Part shown: in pieces, positions 37,983 through 47,523 of the stretch | Layout of the letters: the number at the start of each line of letters is the position of its first letter | How positions within the stretch are numbered: position 1 is the stretch's first letter | DNA from: Anaerolineales bacterium | GTDB taxonomy: Bacteria > Chloroflexota > Anaerolineae > Anaerolineales > Villigracilaceae | Direction of reading: 5' to 3' | DNA: 64,000 nt | Assembly: GCA_030834895.1 (NCBI GenBank) | Contig: JAUQXA010000026.1 | Span: 44,253-108,252, forward strand | Notes under the pieces: model-generated | The model's input: only the letters and a program-made list of their open reading frames with translations | Told to the model about the DNA's origin: nothing | Databases searched by the model: none | Program-made: the position numbers and the translations under genes

Positions 37983-39178
37983 GCGCAACAACTACCTCTC
38001 CAAACGAGAACTCACTTTCCAAAATCAGCCGGCGACTCGGCATCAATATGCAGGCATATGGTTTGATCCTTGCATTGATTATGATTTGGATATTCTTCTT
38101 CTTCATGACTGATGGAGTCTATCTCTCGCCGCAAAATTTTTCCAACCTTTTCCGGCAGATGACGATCACCGCAATACTCTCTGTCGGCATGGTGCTGGTC
38201 ATAGTGGCCACCCACATCGACCTGTCGGTGGGCAAACTGGCGGGATATGTATCCGTCGTGGTCGCCTATTTTCAGGCATATACGATTCACGAATATGTGC
38301 CTGACGCGTCGCCAGCGCTCATCACGATCCTCTCAGTCCTGGTCGGACTGGCTGTCGGTACGGTTTACGGTGTCTTGCAAGCGTATATCATCGCCTATGT
38401 GCGCGTGCCCGCCTTCATCGTGACGCTGGGCAGCATGTGGATCCTCACTGGGCTGATCTTGGTTCGTACGGAGGGCAAGACCATCCCCGCAAACCAGCCC
38501 CTGTTTTCTCAGATTGGGCAAGGGTATTTGTCGCCCACGCTTGGATGGATCTTTGCGGTGGGGGTCAGCATTTTGCTGTTTGTGCTGATGTTCGACAGCA
38601 GGCGCAGAAAAGCCTTATACGGCTTCACCCTGGCACCGCTATGGCAGGACGCGTTGAAAACCCTGTTTTTCACGGCACTGCTCTTCGGCTACGTGTTATA
38701 CGTCAACCAATACAGCGGTGTACAGAACCCGGTCCTGCTGCTGGCAATCCTTGTCGTGATCGTAACCTATGTTTCAAACAATACCAAGTTCGGACGCTAC
38801 GTCTATGCCATCGGCGGCAACCGCGAGGCATCCCGGCTTTCGGGCATCGATATAAAACGTAACACCTTCGTAATCTTCATATTGATGGGCTTCTTGTGCG
38901 GCGTCTCGGGTGTTGTGATGGCGTCCTACGTCGGATATGGGACAATCGCAGCAGGAGGCGGCTATGAGCTGTTCGCAATCGCAGCCTGCTTCCTGGGCGG
39001 AACCTCCACCCTCGGCGGGGAAGGTACCATCGTCGGCGCAATGATTGGCGCATTGATCATTGCCAGCCTGACCAACGGACTCCAGATCATGAACGTCCCT
39101 GCCGCATGGCAGTATGTGGTTTCTGGCATTGTGCTGGTGGTTGCCGTGGCCGCAGACGTGAGAATGAAACAAAGGTAA
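37979..39178 (+). CDS. xylH: Xylose-type CUT2 ABC permease, XylH-like
   Basis: A 399-residue permease with about ten membrane segments and the CUT2 motif ILSVGMVLVIVATHIDLSVGKLAG plus AIGGNREASRLSGIDIKRN. It begins with ATGA overlap on xylG, so ATPase and permease are coupled. The following gene is xylA after a 24-base gap with AAAAAGGTTAATAAC. The transported sugar is xylose by context. Confidence 0.9.
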   Translation: MSATTTSPNENSLSKISRRLGINMQAYGLILALIMIWIFFFFMTDGVYLSPQNFSNLFRQMTITAILSVGMVLVIVATHIDLSVGKLAGYVSVVVAYFQAYTIHEYVPDASPALITILSVLVGLAVGTVYGVLQAYIIAYVRVPAFIVTLGSMWILTGLILVRTEGKTIPANQPLFSQIGQGYLSPTLGWIFAVGVSILLFVLMFDSRRRKALYGFTLAPLWQDALKTLFFTALLFGYVLYVNQYSGVQNPVLLLAILVVIVTYVSNNTKFGRYVYAIGGNREASRLSGIDIKRNTFVIFILMGFLCGVSGVVMASYVGYGTIAAGGGYELFAIAACFLGGTSTLGGEGTIVGAMIGALIIASLTNGLQIMNVPAAWQYVVSGIVLVVAVAADVRMKQR

Positions 39179-39202
39179 TCAGTAAGAAAAAAGGTTAATA
39201 AC

Positions 39203-40372
39203 ATGGCATACGAACCCAAACCCGAACACAAATTTACATTTGGCTTGTGGACAGTCGGCAGCAGAGGGACTGACCCCTTTGCTACTAATGGACCAACACG
39301 CGGTCCAAAAACACCCGCCGAACTTGTTTACCTGCTGGGGGAAGTCGGCGCATACGGCGTCAACTTCCACGACAACGACTTGATCCCCATCGACGCCACA
39401 CCCGCCGAAGCCGAATCCATCAAGAAGGATTTCCGCAAGGCGCTGGCTGACACCGGACTCGTCGTCCCGATGGCGACCACCAACCTGTTCAGCGATCCCA
39501 TCTTCAAAGACGGCGCATTCACCAGCAACGACCCCACAGTCCGCGCTTACGCCATCAAGAAGGTCCTGAATGCCATCGACCTCGGCGTTGAATTCGGCGC
39601 AAAGACCTATGTCTTCTGGGGCGGACGTGAAGGCACCGAGACCGACTCATCCAAGAGCGCAGTGGATGCCATCAAGCGCACCCGCGAAGCCATCAACTTC
39701 TTCTGCGAATACGCACTCGACAAAAAGTATGACCTGAAATTCGCGCTCGAAGCCAAGCCCAACGAACCGCGCGGCGACATCTACAACCCAACCACCGGTC
39801 ACATGCTGGCATTCATCGCCACCCTGGACCACCCCGAAATGGTCGGTGTCAACCCCGAAGTGGCACACGAACACATGGCTGGAATCAACTTCATGCACGG
39901 CGTCGCCCAGGCTTGGGAAGCGGGCAAACTCTTCCACATCGACCTGAACGACCAGTACCCCGGCCGCTACGATCAGGACCTGCGCTTCGGCTCACGCGAC
40001 ATCAAAGCCGCCTTTTATCTTGTCAAATTCCTCGAAGACGTCAAGTACGCTGGCTCGCGCCATTTCGACGCGCATGCCTACCGCACCGAGGACTACGAAG
40101 GCGTGAAGGACTTCGCCCGCGGTTGCATGCGGACCTACCTCATCCTGAAGGAAAAGGCCGCCCAATTCAACGCGGACAAGGAAATCCAGTCCATCCTGGC
40201 TGAGATCAACGCTGACGACGGCTCGATGAGCAAATTCTTCGGCAAGTATTCCGCTGAGAAAGCCGCCGCCCTCAAAGCCCAACCCTTCGACCGCACCGCC
40301 ATCGCGCAACGCGGTTTGAAATACGAACGCCTCGATCAGTTAACCATCGACCTGTTGCTGGGCGCTCGATAA
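39203..40372 (+). CDS. xylA: Xylose isomerase
   Basis: Xylose isomerase converts D-xylose to D-xylulose. The 389-residue length and the motif set match the short, Streptomyces-type class I form: catalytic His in NFHDNDL (about 54), VFWGGREG, metal Glu and Lys in [29 protein letters not shown], then YDQDLRFG and the metal Asp in [12 protein letters not shown]. All metal residues look intact. It lies in the middle of the ROK 2 operon and is followed by a 13-bp hairpin before xylB. Confidence 0.96.
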   Translation: MAYEPKPEHKFTFGLWTVGSRGTDPFATNGPTRGPKTPAELVYLLGEVGAYGVNFHDNDLIPIDATPAEAESIKKDFRKALADTGLVVPMATTNLFSDPIFKDGAFTSNDPTVRAYAIKKVLNAIDLGVEFGAKTYVFWGGREGTETDSSKSAVDAIKRTREAINFFCEYALDKKYDLKFALEAKPNEPRGDIYNPTTGHMLAFIATLDHPEMVGVNPEVAHEHMAGINFMHGVAQAWEAGKLFHIDLNDQYPGRYDQDLRFGSRDIKAAFYLVKFLEDVKYAGSRHFDAHAYRTEDYEGVKDFARGCMRTYLILKEKAAQFNADKEIQSILAEINADDGSMSKFFGKYSAEKAAALKAQPFDRTAIAQRGLKYERLDQLTIDLLLGAR

Positions 40373-40398
40373 CAAACATAAACTCGCTCTCCTTACCT

Positions 40399-40450
40399 AA
40401 GCGAATGCCGCGGCTGAACACGGAAGATTCACCACATGCGGCATTCGCTT
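40399..40450 (+). other. Intercistronic hairpin xylA / xylB
   Basis: AAGCGAATGCCGC (40399-40411) pairs perfectly with GCGGCATTCGCTT (40438-40450); GCTTTAAAAG follows. It may be a partial terminator or mRNA stabiliser. Confidence 0.6.
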
Positions 40451-40490
40451 GCTTTAAAAGCCAAACTTGACACCTCAGAAAGGCATCGAT

Positions 40491-41984
40491 ATGACTTATT
40501 TCATTGGCATCGACACATCCACCACTGCCACCAAAGCTCTGCTGATGGATGCAAGTGGAAAAGTTTTGGGTGTGGCGGCAAACGAATATTCTTTTGAAAC
40601 ACCGCATTCCTTGTGGAGTGAGCAATCCCCCACCTTGTGGTGGGACGCCACCACCGTGAGCATCCGACAGGTGCTGGCAAAAACAAAGGTGGATCCATCC
40701 ACCGTCAAAGGCATTGGGTTGACAGGGCAAATGCATGGGCTGGTCCTGCTGGATGAAAAAGGCGAAGTGCTACGCCCCTCCATTTTGTGGAATGACCAGC
40801 GCACCGCCGCACAATGTGATGAAATCCGCCAGAGGCTCGGAAAAGAGAAGTTGATTCAGATCACAGGCAACGACGCCCTGACTGGATTCACCGCCCCTAA
40901 GATTCTCTGGGTGCAGGAGACCGAACCCGAAATCTGGAAGCGCGCCCGACACATCCTGCTCCCGAAAGATTATGTCCGCTACAAGTTGACGGGTGAATTC
41001 GCCATCGACTGCGCCGACGGTGCAGGCACAATTCTCTTCGATCTCAAAAAACGCACCTGGTCACCAGAGGTGTTGAAAGCGTTGGACATCCCCGCCGAGT
41101 ACCTGCCCAAGACCTTTGAGGGAACCGAGGTCACAGGCGGACTATCACCTGCGGCGGCGATGGAACTCGGCTTGCCGGCGGGCATCCCCGTCTTCGGCGG
41201 CGGTGGAGACCAGGCGGCGGCGGCGGTCGGTACGGGAGCAGTCCGCGCCGGGGTGGTTTCGCTCAGTCTGGGTACATCGGGCGTGGTCTTTGCCACCACT
41301 GACGGAGCGGCAATCGAACCCGAAGGACGGTTACACGCATTCTGCCATTCTGTGCCCGGGAAATGGCATTTCATGGGCGTGATGCTCTCGGCGGCGGGAA
41401 GCCTGCGTTGGCATCGGGATACCTTTGCCCCTGGCACAAATTACGATACTCTGCTCGCGCCCGCAGCAGATATCCAACCCGGCAGCGATGGTTTATTTTT
41501 CCTCCCCTATCTTACAGGGGAGCGCACCCCCCATCCCGATCCGCTGGCACGCGGAGCCTTTGTCGGCTTGACAGTGCGGCACAGTTTCCAGTATCTGACA
41601 CGGGCTGTCCTCGAAGGCGTTTCATTTGGCTTGCGCGACAGTTTCGAGTTGATGAAGAATGCCGGGCTGAAAGACATTGCTCAAGTACGTGTGACCGGTG
41701 GCGGGGCGCGTAGTCCGCTGTGGCGGCAGATTCTAGCAGACGTGTTCAACGCCGAAATCGTCACCGTCAACTCGGAGGAAGGCGCAGCCTACGGCGCGGC
41801 TCTGCTGGCAGCGACAGGTTCGGGTGTCTTCCAAAGCGTGGAGTCCGCCTGTGATGCCACCATCCAAATCACGGGCAGTACAAAGCCGGGTAAGGATCAA
41901 CCAGTTTACGAAAAACTTTATCCGTTATATCGTGGCTTGTATCCGGCGTTGAAGCCAACCTTTGCAAAAATAGGCTCGAATTAA
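40491..41984 (+). CDS. xylB: Xylulokinase
   Basis: XylB phosphorylates D-xylulose to xylulose 5-phosphate for the pentose phosphate pathway. The 497-residue FGGY kinase has the N-terminal phosphate motif IGIDTSTTATKALLMD, the substrate motif GQMHGLVLLDE, LSLGTSGVVFA and the C-terminal GGGARSPLWRQ and AYGAALLA regions. I chose ATG 40491 (behind GAAAGGCATCGAT); an upstream TTG at 40467 would add eight residues. It directly follows xylA, and the C-N hydrolase gene follows after 56 bases. Confidence 0.94.
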   Translation: MTYFIGIDTSTTATKALLMDASGKVLGVAANEYSFETPHSLWSEQSPTLWWDATTVSIRQVLAKTKVDPSTVKGIGLTGQMHGLVLLDEKGEVLRPSILWNDQRTAAQCDEIRQRLGKEKLIQITGNDALTGFTAPKILWVQETEPEIWKRARHILLPKDYVRYKLTGEFAIDCADGAGTILFDLKKRTWSPEVLKALDIPAEYLPKTFEGTEVTGGLSPAAAMELGLPAGIPVFGGGGDQAAAAVGTGAVRAGVVSLSLGTSGVVFATTDGAAIEPEGRLHAFCHSVPGKWHFMGVMLSAAGSLRWHRDTFAPGTNYDTLLAPAADIQPGSDGLFFLPYLTGERTPHPDPLARGAFVGLTVRHSFQYLTRAVLEGVSFGLRDSFELMKNAGLKDIAQVRVTGGGARSPLWRQILADVFNAEIVTVNSEEGAAYGAALLAATGSGVFQSVESACDATIQITGSTKPGKDQPVYEKLYPLYRGLYPALKPTFAKIGSN

Positions 41985-42040
41985 AATCAATTGCTCCATT
42001 GGGAACAATCTCTGACGGAGCGATTATAGAAAATAGAAAA

Positions 42041-43063
42041 ATGTCCAAAAAAGTCGAAGTTGTTGTTGTTCAAATGATCGCTGAACCCGCGCCTGTAGCA
42101 GATAGGCTCGTGCGGGCTGAAAATTTGATTGCGCAGGCAGCTCAGGCCGGCGCACAATTGGTCGTGTTACCTGAAGTATTTAACACAGGTTACGAATATA
42201 CCGATGAAAACTATCGTCTTGCCGAACCGATGGATGGACAAACTGCAACGTGGATGAAAAGGACGGCGGCACAGTACGACGTTCATCTGGCTGGGACATT
42301 CCTGCGCCTGCAAGACGACGATATTTACAATACCTGCCTGCTCGCGGCTCCCGACCAACGCACCTGGCATTACGACAAACGTTATCCCTGGATGTGGGAA
42401 CGTGCCTACTTCCGACCGGGCACGGGAGTCACTATTGCCGATACCGATTTGGGGAAAATAGGAATGTTGGTTTGTTGGGATGTCGCCCATCCTCAGCTTT
42501 GGCAAGAATATGCCGGCAAGGTTGAGTTGATGCTTGTAAGCAGTTGTCCACCCGCAGGGCAAAACATGACTTTGGTATTCCCCGATGGCGGGCGGGTTGA
42601 GTTCAGCGAATTGGGTCTGATGATACGGTTGATAAAACGAAACACTGACGACACTTTTGGTGCGCACCTGCGGCGGCAATCCAGCAATATGAACGTGCCA
42701 GTCGTGCATACGACAGGCACTGGGTTGTTCCGAACCAAACTTCCAAGACCGGGAATATCCCTTGCAAGTTTCCTGATGTCAGCGCCGCATTTATGGAAAT
42801 ACCATCCGCAGGCAGAGCATGTATTCGTCGAATCACGGTATTTCAACGAGACCTACATCGCGGATGCTTCAGGCAATGTGCTTGCACACGTCCAGCCTGA
42901 AGTTGAAGACTTTGCACTGGCAGAAATTAATCTATCCGTCATCCCGCCCCAGCCACGCGGAAAACAACCTGTCTTTGGTATTTCCATCCTTGGTTACTGG
43001 TCCGATGCCTTTGCGAATTGGATGACAGCAACAATTTATCGCAAAAAGATGCGCGAACGCTAA
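42041..43063 (+). CDS. Nitrilase-superfamily carbon-nitrogen hydrolase
   Basis: A 340-residue cytosolic enzyme with the Glu-Lys-Cys triad of the nitrilase superfamily: Glu in VVLPEVFNTGY, Lys in YDKRYPWMWERAYFRPGTG, Cys in GMLVCWDVAHPQLW. The family hydrolyses amides, nitriles or carbamoyl compounds; the substrate is not known. It starts at ATG 42041 (MSKKVEVVVVQM); a TTG at 41999 is less likely. A C-N hydrolase between xylB and a sugar-type MFS gene is unusual. It could act on an N-acyl or amide derivative of the imported sugar. Complete. Confidence 0.85.
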   Translation: MSKKVEVVVVQMIAEPAPVADRLVRAENLIAQAAQAGAQLVVLPEVFNTGYEYTDENYRLAEPMDGQTATWMKRTAAQYDVHLAGTFLRLQDDDIYNTCLLAAPDQRTWHYDKRYPWMWERAYFRPGTGVTIADTDLGKIGMLVCWDVAHPQLWQEYAGKVELMLVSSCPPAGQNMTLVFPDGGRVEFSELGLMIRLIKRNTDDTFGAHLRRQSSNMNVPVVHTTGTGLFRTKLPRPGISLASFLMSAPHLWKYHPQAEHVFVESRYFNETYIADASGNVLAHVQPEVEDFALAEINLSVIPPQPRGKQPVFGISILGYWSDAFANWMTATIYRKKMRER

Positions 43064-43082
43064 AAAATAAGCTTTCAGCAAA

Positions 43083-43118
43083 AACAGGTCTGGTTTCCAC
43101 AAAACAGCCAGACCTGTT
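43083..43118 (+). other. Hairpin between C-N hydrolase and MFS gene
   Basis: AACAGGTCTGG (43083-43093) pairs with CCAGACCTGTT (43108-43118), followed by ATATTT, a weak terminator or stabiliser. Confidence 0.55.
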
Positions 43119-43132
43119 ATATTTCACCCATC

Positions 43133-44296
43133 ATGCAAACAAAACAATCCAAAACAACAATATACCTCCTCACGGCGGGATGTTTCCTTGCCTTCTTCGT
43201 TTTCGGCTTCACTGACAACCTCAAGGGTCCTACATTGCCCGCCATGCTCGCCGAGTTGCATTTTGACTATGGCGTAGGCGGGAATATCTTCTTTGGTGAA
43301 TATCTAGGCTTTCTGATTGCAACTTTAATTACCGGTATTCTTGCAGACAAGTTTGGTCTCAAAGCCGTGATGTTGATGGCGGGGGCAGCGCTTGTCATCG
43401 GCGTTAGTGGCTACAGTGGATTCGACAGTGCCTTTCTACTCTGGATATCCCTCTTCATCGTCGGGATGGGGTTGGGCGCACTTGAACTCGGTCCAAACGC
43501 CATCATCGTCAACCTGCATCACGAACGCAAAGGGCTATTTCTCAACCTGATGTCTGTCCTGCACGGACTTGGTTCGATGGTCGCGCCGCTCTTTGCCAGC
43601 TGGCTTTTTACACTGGATATCTCATGGCGAACAGTCTATCGCTGGGACCTGCCATTGATCGCTTTCTTCATCCTGATCTTTCTATTTTTACGCTTCCCCA
43701 AATCGGAGGAACAAACACGGCTGGATTTCCGCGAGATTCCGCGTGTAGCATTCAAGGGACAGTTGCCGCTTTTCCACATCGCAATTGCGGCATACGTCGC
43801 CGCCGAAATTGGCATGGCCTCCTGGCTGGTTACTTTCCTCCAGCAGGCCCGCGGACAGGATGTCACCGCCAGCAACCAGGCGCTTTCCCTCTTTTTTGCC
43901 CTCCTCATGCTTGGGCGTTTCATCGGCGGGTTCGTGGTAAACCGCATCGGATATTTGCGTTCCATCCTTATCGCCACACTTGGAGCGATTGCCAGCGTTG
44001 TCATCGGTTTGTTTGGAACAGGTAATCTCGTATACTTCCTTCCAGTAACCGGATTTTTCTTCTCGATCATCTTCCCCACCATCACAGCCGCCGCGTCGGA
44101 TTTACGCACCGAAAAGATCAACACCGTTCTTGGTGTGCTTTTCACCTTTGCCGGCTTGGGCGGTTTGATCGGTCCCTTTCTGATCGCCTGGGGAAGCGAG
44201 ATTTTTAACCTGCAAATCGGATTTGCGCTCAATATTGTCTTGCTGGTTGTATTGTTGGTATCCATTTCCCAATTAATGAGAGGACAAAAACAATGA
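43133..44296 (+). CDS. MFS transporter, FucP/FHS-like
   Basis: A 387-residue major facilitator protein with 12 predicted membrane segments. The opening CFLAFFVFGFTDNLKGPTLPAM and the cytosolic loop ILADKFGLKAV match the FHS (fucose/galactose/glucose permease) branch by pattern. The last codons overlap the next gene by ATGA. Sugar or sugar-acid transport is likely, with the direction and substrate unknown. It probably belongs to the ROK 2 regulon. Confidence 0.82.
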   Translation: MQTKQSKTTIYLLTAGCFLAFFVFGFTDNLKGPTLPAMLAELHFDYGVGGNIFFGEYLGFLIATLITGILADKFGLKAVMLMAGAALVIGVSGYSGFDSAFLLWISLFIVGMGLGALELGPNAIIVNLHHERKGLFLNLMSVLHGLGSMVAPLFASWLFTLDISWRTVYRWDLPLIAFFILIFLFLRFPKSEEQTRLDFREIPRVAFKGQLPLFHIAIAAYVAAEIGMASWLVTFLQQARGQDVTASNQALSLFFALLMLGRFIGGFVVNRIGYLRSILIATLGAIASVVIGLFGTGNLVYFLPVTGFFFSIIFPTITAAASDLRTEKINTVLGVLFTFAGLGGLIGPFLIAWGSEIFNLQIGFALNIVLLVVLLVSISQLMRGQKQ

Positions 44297-45141
44297 TAAA
44301 GCGGGTCTTGAAAAACGACTTCCTGCAACTGGAATACCTGACAACCTCCCTGCGAATTACAGGGCTTTCCATCGCTGGTAAACCCAACCTGCTGGCGGAT
44401 GTCAGCGACCAGCCGCCGGTCCCAACGCCGTATGGAGATTATCATTTCATCGGTGGACATCGCCTGTGGCACGCGCCTGAGGCCATGCCGCGCAGTTACA
44501 TCCCGGATGATGACATATCCATTACGGAATTACCCAACGGTGTGCTTCTCGAATCGAAAGCTGAGCCGGGCACAGGCATCCGCAAACGGATCGAAATTCG
44601 TCTTGCTGCCGACAAACCATCCATCACACTGATCCACACCCTTGTCAACGATGGGTTATGGCCTATCGAACTGGCTCCATGGGCGATCACCCAGCTTCGT
44701 TTGGGCGGCACAGTCATCCTGCCCATGCCGATTGGAAACACCGACCCGGCTGGACTGCTACACAACCGTCAGATTTGCCTTTGGCCTTACACGCGCATCA
44801 ACGATCCCCGCATAAAGTGGGACGATAAGTTCGTGCTGTTCAAAGCGAATGCTCTGCCACCATTCAAAATGGGATATTTCAACCCACACGGCTGGCTGGC
44901 GTATTGGCTGGATGGTGTTCTTTTCCGCAAGACCTTCGAGGCTTACGTAGCCCTGCCTTATCCAGATAATAACTGTAATGCAGAGATGTACTGCAATGAG
45001 CGCTTTGTGGAACTCGAAAGCCTCGCCCCGCTCCTACCGCTAAATCCCGGCGATTCCACAAGCCATACCGAAAAATGGAATCTCTTCACCGGGCTGGATT
45101 CACTACCAGAGGAAGTTCGGCAAGTTATAATCTCTTCGTAA
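44293..45141 (+). CDS. Mutarotase-like protein (aldose epimerase fold, DUF4380-like)
   Basis: A 282-residue soluble protein, translationally coupled to the MFS gene (ATGA). The sequence is beta-rich with a GGHRLWHAPEAMPRSYIPDD segment, GIRKRIEIRLA, HTLVNDGLWPIELAPWAITQL and FNPHGWLAYWLDG, in the style of galactose mutarotase-like folds including DUF4380. A role in interconverting anomers or binding a sugar lactone is possible. No catalytic proof is visible. It ends 28 bases before a sugar-type dehydrogenase. Confidence 0.6.
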   Translation: MIKRVLKNDFLQLEYLTTSLRITGLSIAGKPNLLADVSDQPPVPTPYGDYHFIGGHRLWHAPEAMPRSYIPDDDISITELPNGVLLESKAEPGTGIRKRIEIRLAADKPSITLIHTLVNDGLWPIELAPWAITQLRLGGTVILPMPIGNTDPAGLLHNRQICLWPYTRINDPRIKWDDKFVLFKANALPPFKMGYFNPHGWLAYWLDGVLFRKTFEAYVALPYPDNNCNAEMYCNERFVELESLAPLLPLNPGDSTSHTEKWNLFTGLDSLPEEVRQVIISS

Positions 45142-45169
45142 CTCCAAAGACTTTGAGAAAGGTATTCAA

Positions 45170-46159
45170 ATGGACAAAATACTTAACTGGGGATTGCTCT
45201 CCACTGCCAAGATCAACCAGGCTTTGATCAGACCCCTCACCTCCTCCAAGCGGACCCGCTTGCTGGCCGTTGCTTCGAGAAGCCAGTCCTCGGCTGAAAG
45301 CTATGCCCGCGAGTGGAAGATTCCGCGCGCGCACGGCAGTTACGAGTCCATGCTTGCCGACCCTGAAATCGACGTGGTCTACAATTCCCTGCCGAACCAC
45401 CTGCACGCCGAATGGACGATCAAAGCCCTGCGCGCCGGCAAGCACGTGCTGTGTGAAAAGCCCATCGCGCTGACGCTTGCCGAAGTGGACGCCATGATCC
45501 AGGCGGCGCGCGAAACCGGGAAGGTCCTCGCCGAGGCCTTCATGTACCGTCATCACCCACAGACCTTGAAAGTGAAGGAACTCGTGGACAGCGGAGTACT
45601 GGGAAAAATCCAACTCATCAAAGGCGCTTTCACGTTCACACTGACACGCGAAGGCGATATCCGATCAAAGAAAGAGACGGGCGGAGGCAGCATTTGGGAC
45701 GTAGGATGCTACCCCATTTCGTACGCAAGAATGATCGTCAGGTCCGACCCGGTCAAGATGTTTGGCTGGCAGGTCGAGAGCGAAACGGGGACTGATGATT
45801 CATTCTATGGGCAGATGCGATTCGAGAACGGAGCCCACGCCCAGTTCGATAGCGGATTCAAGTCTCCAGATCGCAGCCGAATCGAAATCGTTGGCACAGA
45901 GGCATGTCTCACCATCCCCGACCCATTCAAGCCAGGCATGAACAGCGAAATCCTCCTTTCGCGCGGCGGCAAGATGGAGAAGATAAAGATCAAAGGCGGT
46001 ATGTTATACATGGGCGAAGTGGATGATATGTGCGACGCAATCCTGAACAACAAAGCGCCTCGGGTTTCCCTCGCCGACAGCCGCGGCAATGTGGGGACGA
46101 TTCTTGCTCTGCTTGAATCGGCACAATTAGGAAAACCAGTTTCGGTGACTCGCGGCTAA
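45170..46159 (+). CDS. Gfo/Idh/MocA family dehydrogenase, D-xylose dehydrogenase-like
   Basis: A 329-residue NAD(P)-dependent oxidoreductase. The N-terminal Rossmann region reads WGLLSTAKINQALIRPL, followed by LLAVASRSQSSAESYA. The family motif CEKPIAL and the catalytic region EAFMYRHHPQ are present. This subgroup includes D-xylose 1-dehydrogenases and dihydrodiol dehydrogenases. It ends the xylose operon and has its own terminator. With xylA already present, it would give an oxidative side branch to xylonate, or act on another sugar. Confidence 0.82.
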   Translation: MDKILNWGLLSTAKINQALIRPLTSSKRTRLLAVASRSQSSAESYAREWKIPRAHGSYESMLADPEIDVVYNSLPNHLHAEWTIKALRAGKHVLCEKPIALTLAEVDAMIQAARETGKVLAEAFMYRHHPQTLKVKELVDSGVLGKIQLIKGAFTFTLTREGDIRSKKETGGGSIWDVGCYPISYARMIVRSDPVKMFGWQVESETGTDDSFYGQMRFENGAHAQFDSGFKSPDRSRIEIVGTEACLTIPDPFKPGMNSEILLSRGGKMEKIKIKGGMLYMGEVDDMCDAILNNKAPRVSLADSRGNVGTILALLESAQLGKPVSVTRG

Positions 46160-46186
46160 AAGCATCCTGGGAATCTATAAAGCACC

Positions 46187-46213
46187 AAAAGCGACCATTT
46201 TCGGTCGCTTTTT
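46187..46213 (+). terminator. Terminator of the xylose operon
   Basis: AAAAGCGACC (46187-46196) pairs with GGTCGCTTTT (46203-46212) around ATTTTC, followed by TTTATTT. Confidence 0.85.
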
Positions 46214-46260
46214 ATTTCCTTTCGATGCAAATTGGACAAGACAAAAAAGCCAATGGGATT

Positions 46261-46266
46261 TATAAT
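46261..46266 (+). promoter_or_regulatory. -10 box for the CUT1 ATPase gene
   Basis: TATAAT within GGATTTATAATC, 37 bases before the ATG. No good -35 is visible at standard spacing. Confidence 0.4.
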
Positions 46267-46302
46267 CAAACCACTATATTCTAACGACTGGAGGATTTTC
46301 TC

Positions 46303-47403
46303 ATGGCTAGTGTTACCTACAAAAACGTTGTAAAGAAGTTTGGCGACCTCACCATCATCAAAGGCATGGACATCGAAGTTGCCGACAAGGAGTTCCTTGT
46401 GCTGGTTGGTCCCTCAGGCTGCGGCAAGACGACCGCCCTGCGCCTGCTGGCTGGTTTGGAAGAAATCACCGATGGACAAATCACTATTGGCGACCGTGTG
46501 GTGAACGATGTTGCGCCCAAGGATCGCGACATTGCCATGGTCTTCCAGTCCTACGCCTTGTACCCGCACCTTTCAGTGTACGACAACATGGCTTTCGGAC
46601 TGAAACTTCGCAAGACCCCGAAGGATGAGATCAAGCGTCGCGTGAACGAAGCTGCAGACATTCTGGGCATCCAGGAACTGCTTCAGCGCAAACCGCGCCA
46701 GCTCTCAGGCGGACAACGTCAGCGCGTGGCAGTGGGACGCGCCATCGTCCGCGAACCGAAGGTCTTCCTTTTCGACGAACCGCTCTCCAACCTGGACGCC
46801 AAACTCCGCGTTCAAATGCGCGCCGAGATCAGCAAACTACACCAGCGCCTGCAGACCACCTTCATCTACGTGACCCACGATCAGACCGAAGCCATGACGA
46901 TGGCCAGCCGTATTGCGGTCATAAACAAGGGAGACTTGCAACAAGTTGATACGCCGCAAAACCTCTACGATTATCCCAACAACCTGTTTGTGGCCGGCTT
47001 CATCGGCTCGCCCGCAATGAACTTCTTCCCGGCCAAAATCGTCAAGGATGGCGGCAAGATCATGGTGGACACAAGCGATTTCAAGGTACAGGTCCCCGAG
47101 AAGTTCGCAAAACCATACCAGGGCATGGATGGCAAGAACGTTATCTTTGGCATTCGCCCCGAAAACATCCATGACTCCGAATTTGCTCCACAAAACATTC
47201 ACGGTGAAAAAGTTTCCACCAAGGTGGATGTGACCGAATTGATGGGCAATGAAACACTCCTGTACCTCGTCAGTGGAAAGAATACTTTCGTGGGACGCGT
47301 GGACCCGCGCTCGAAACTGCGCGTTGGCGACGTTTCCAATGTTATCTTCGACATGGAAAAGTTCCACATTTTCGACGCAGAAACCGAAACAGCCGTCCGG
47401 TAG
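46303..47403 (+). CDS. CUT1 sugar ABC ATPase, MalK/UgpC/MsmX-like
   Basis: A 366-residue ATPase of the MalK type: Walker A GPSGCGKT, Q-loop FQSYALYPH, signature LSGGQRQRVAVGRAI, Walker B VFLFDEPLSNLD, H-loop YVTHDQTEAMT, then a C-terminal OB/TOBE regulatory domain (from about 235). Such ATPases can serve several CUT1 importers. It is the only CUT1 ATPase in the window and is a fitting partner for the orphan CUT1 permeases at 27997 and 28881. It is monocistronic, with a promoter before it and a 14-bp terminator after it. Confidence 0.92.
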   Translation: MASVTYKNVVKKFGDLTIIKGMDIEVADKEFLVLVGPSGCGKTTALRLLAGLEEITDGQITIGDRVVNDVAPKDRDIAMVFQSYALYPHLSVYDNMAFGLKLRKTPKDEIKRRVNEAADILGIQELLQRKPRQLSGGQRQRVAVGRAIVREPKVFLFDEPLSNLDAKLRVQMRAEISKLHQRLQTTFIYVTHDQTEAMTMASRIAVINKGDLQQVDTPQNLYDYPNNLFVAGFIGSPAMNFFPAKIVKDGGKIMVDTSDFKVQVPEKFAKPYQGMDGKNVIFGIRPENIHDSEFAPQNIHGEKVSTKVDVTELMGNETLLYLVSGKNTFVGRVDPRSKLRVGDVSNVIFDMEKFHIFDAETETAVR

Positions 47404-47424
47404 GCCGGCTTAACGCGATAAAGC

Positions 47425-47468
47425 AAGTGACAGTCACCTTTCTCAAAACAGGTGACTGTCACTTTTTC
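47425..47468 (+). terminator. Terminator made of paired GTGACWGTCAC palindromes
   Basis: AAGTGACAGTCACC (47425-47438) pairs with GGTGACTGTCACTT (47451-47464), with a T-run after it. The same 11-bp palindromes are in the pyrG leader at 20662-20713. Confidence 0.75.
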
Positions 47469-47523
47469 TGCAAGGGGATGCAGGCGGTAAGCAATAAACT
47501 CAAAGTAAAGAGGACTCATTCTC

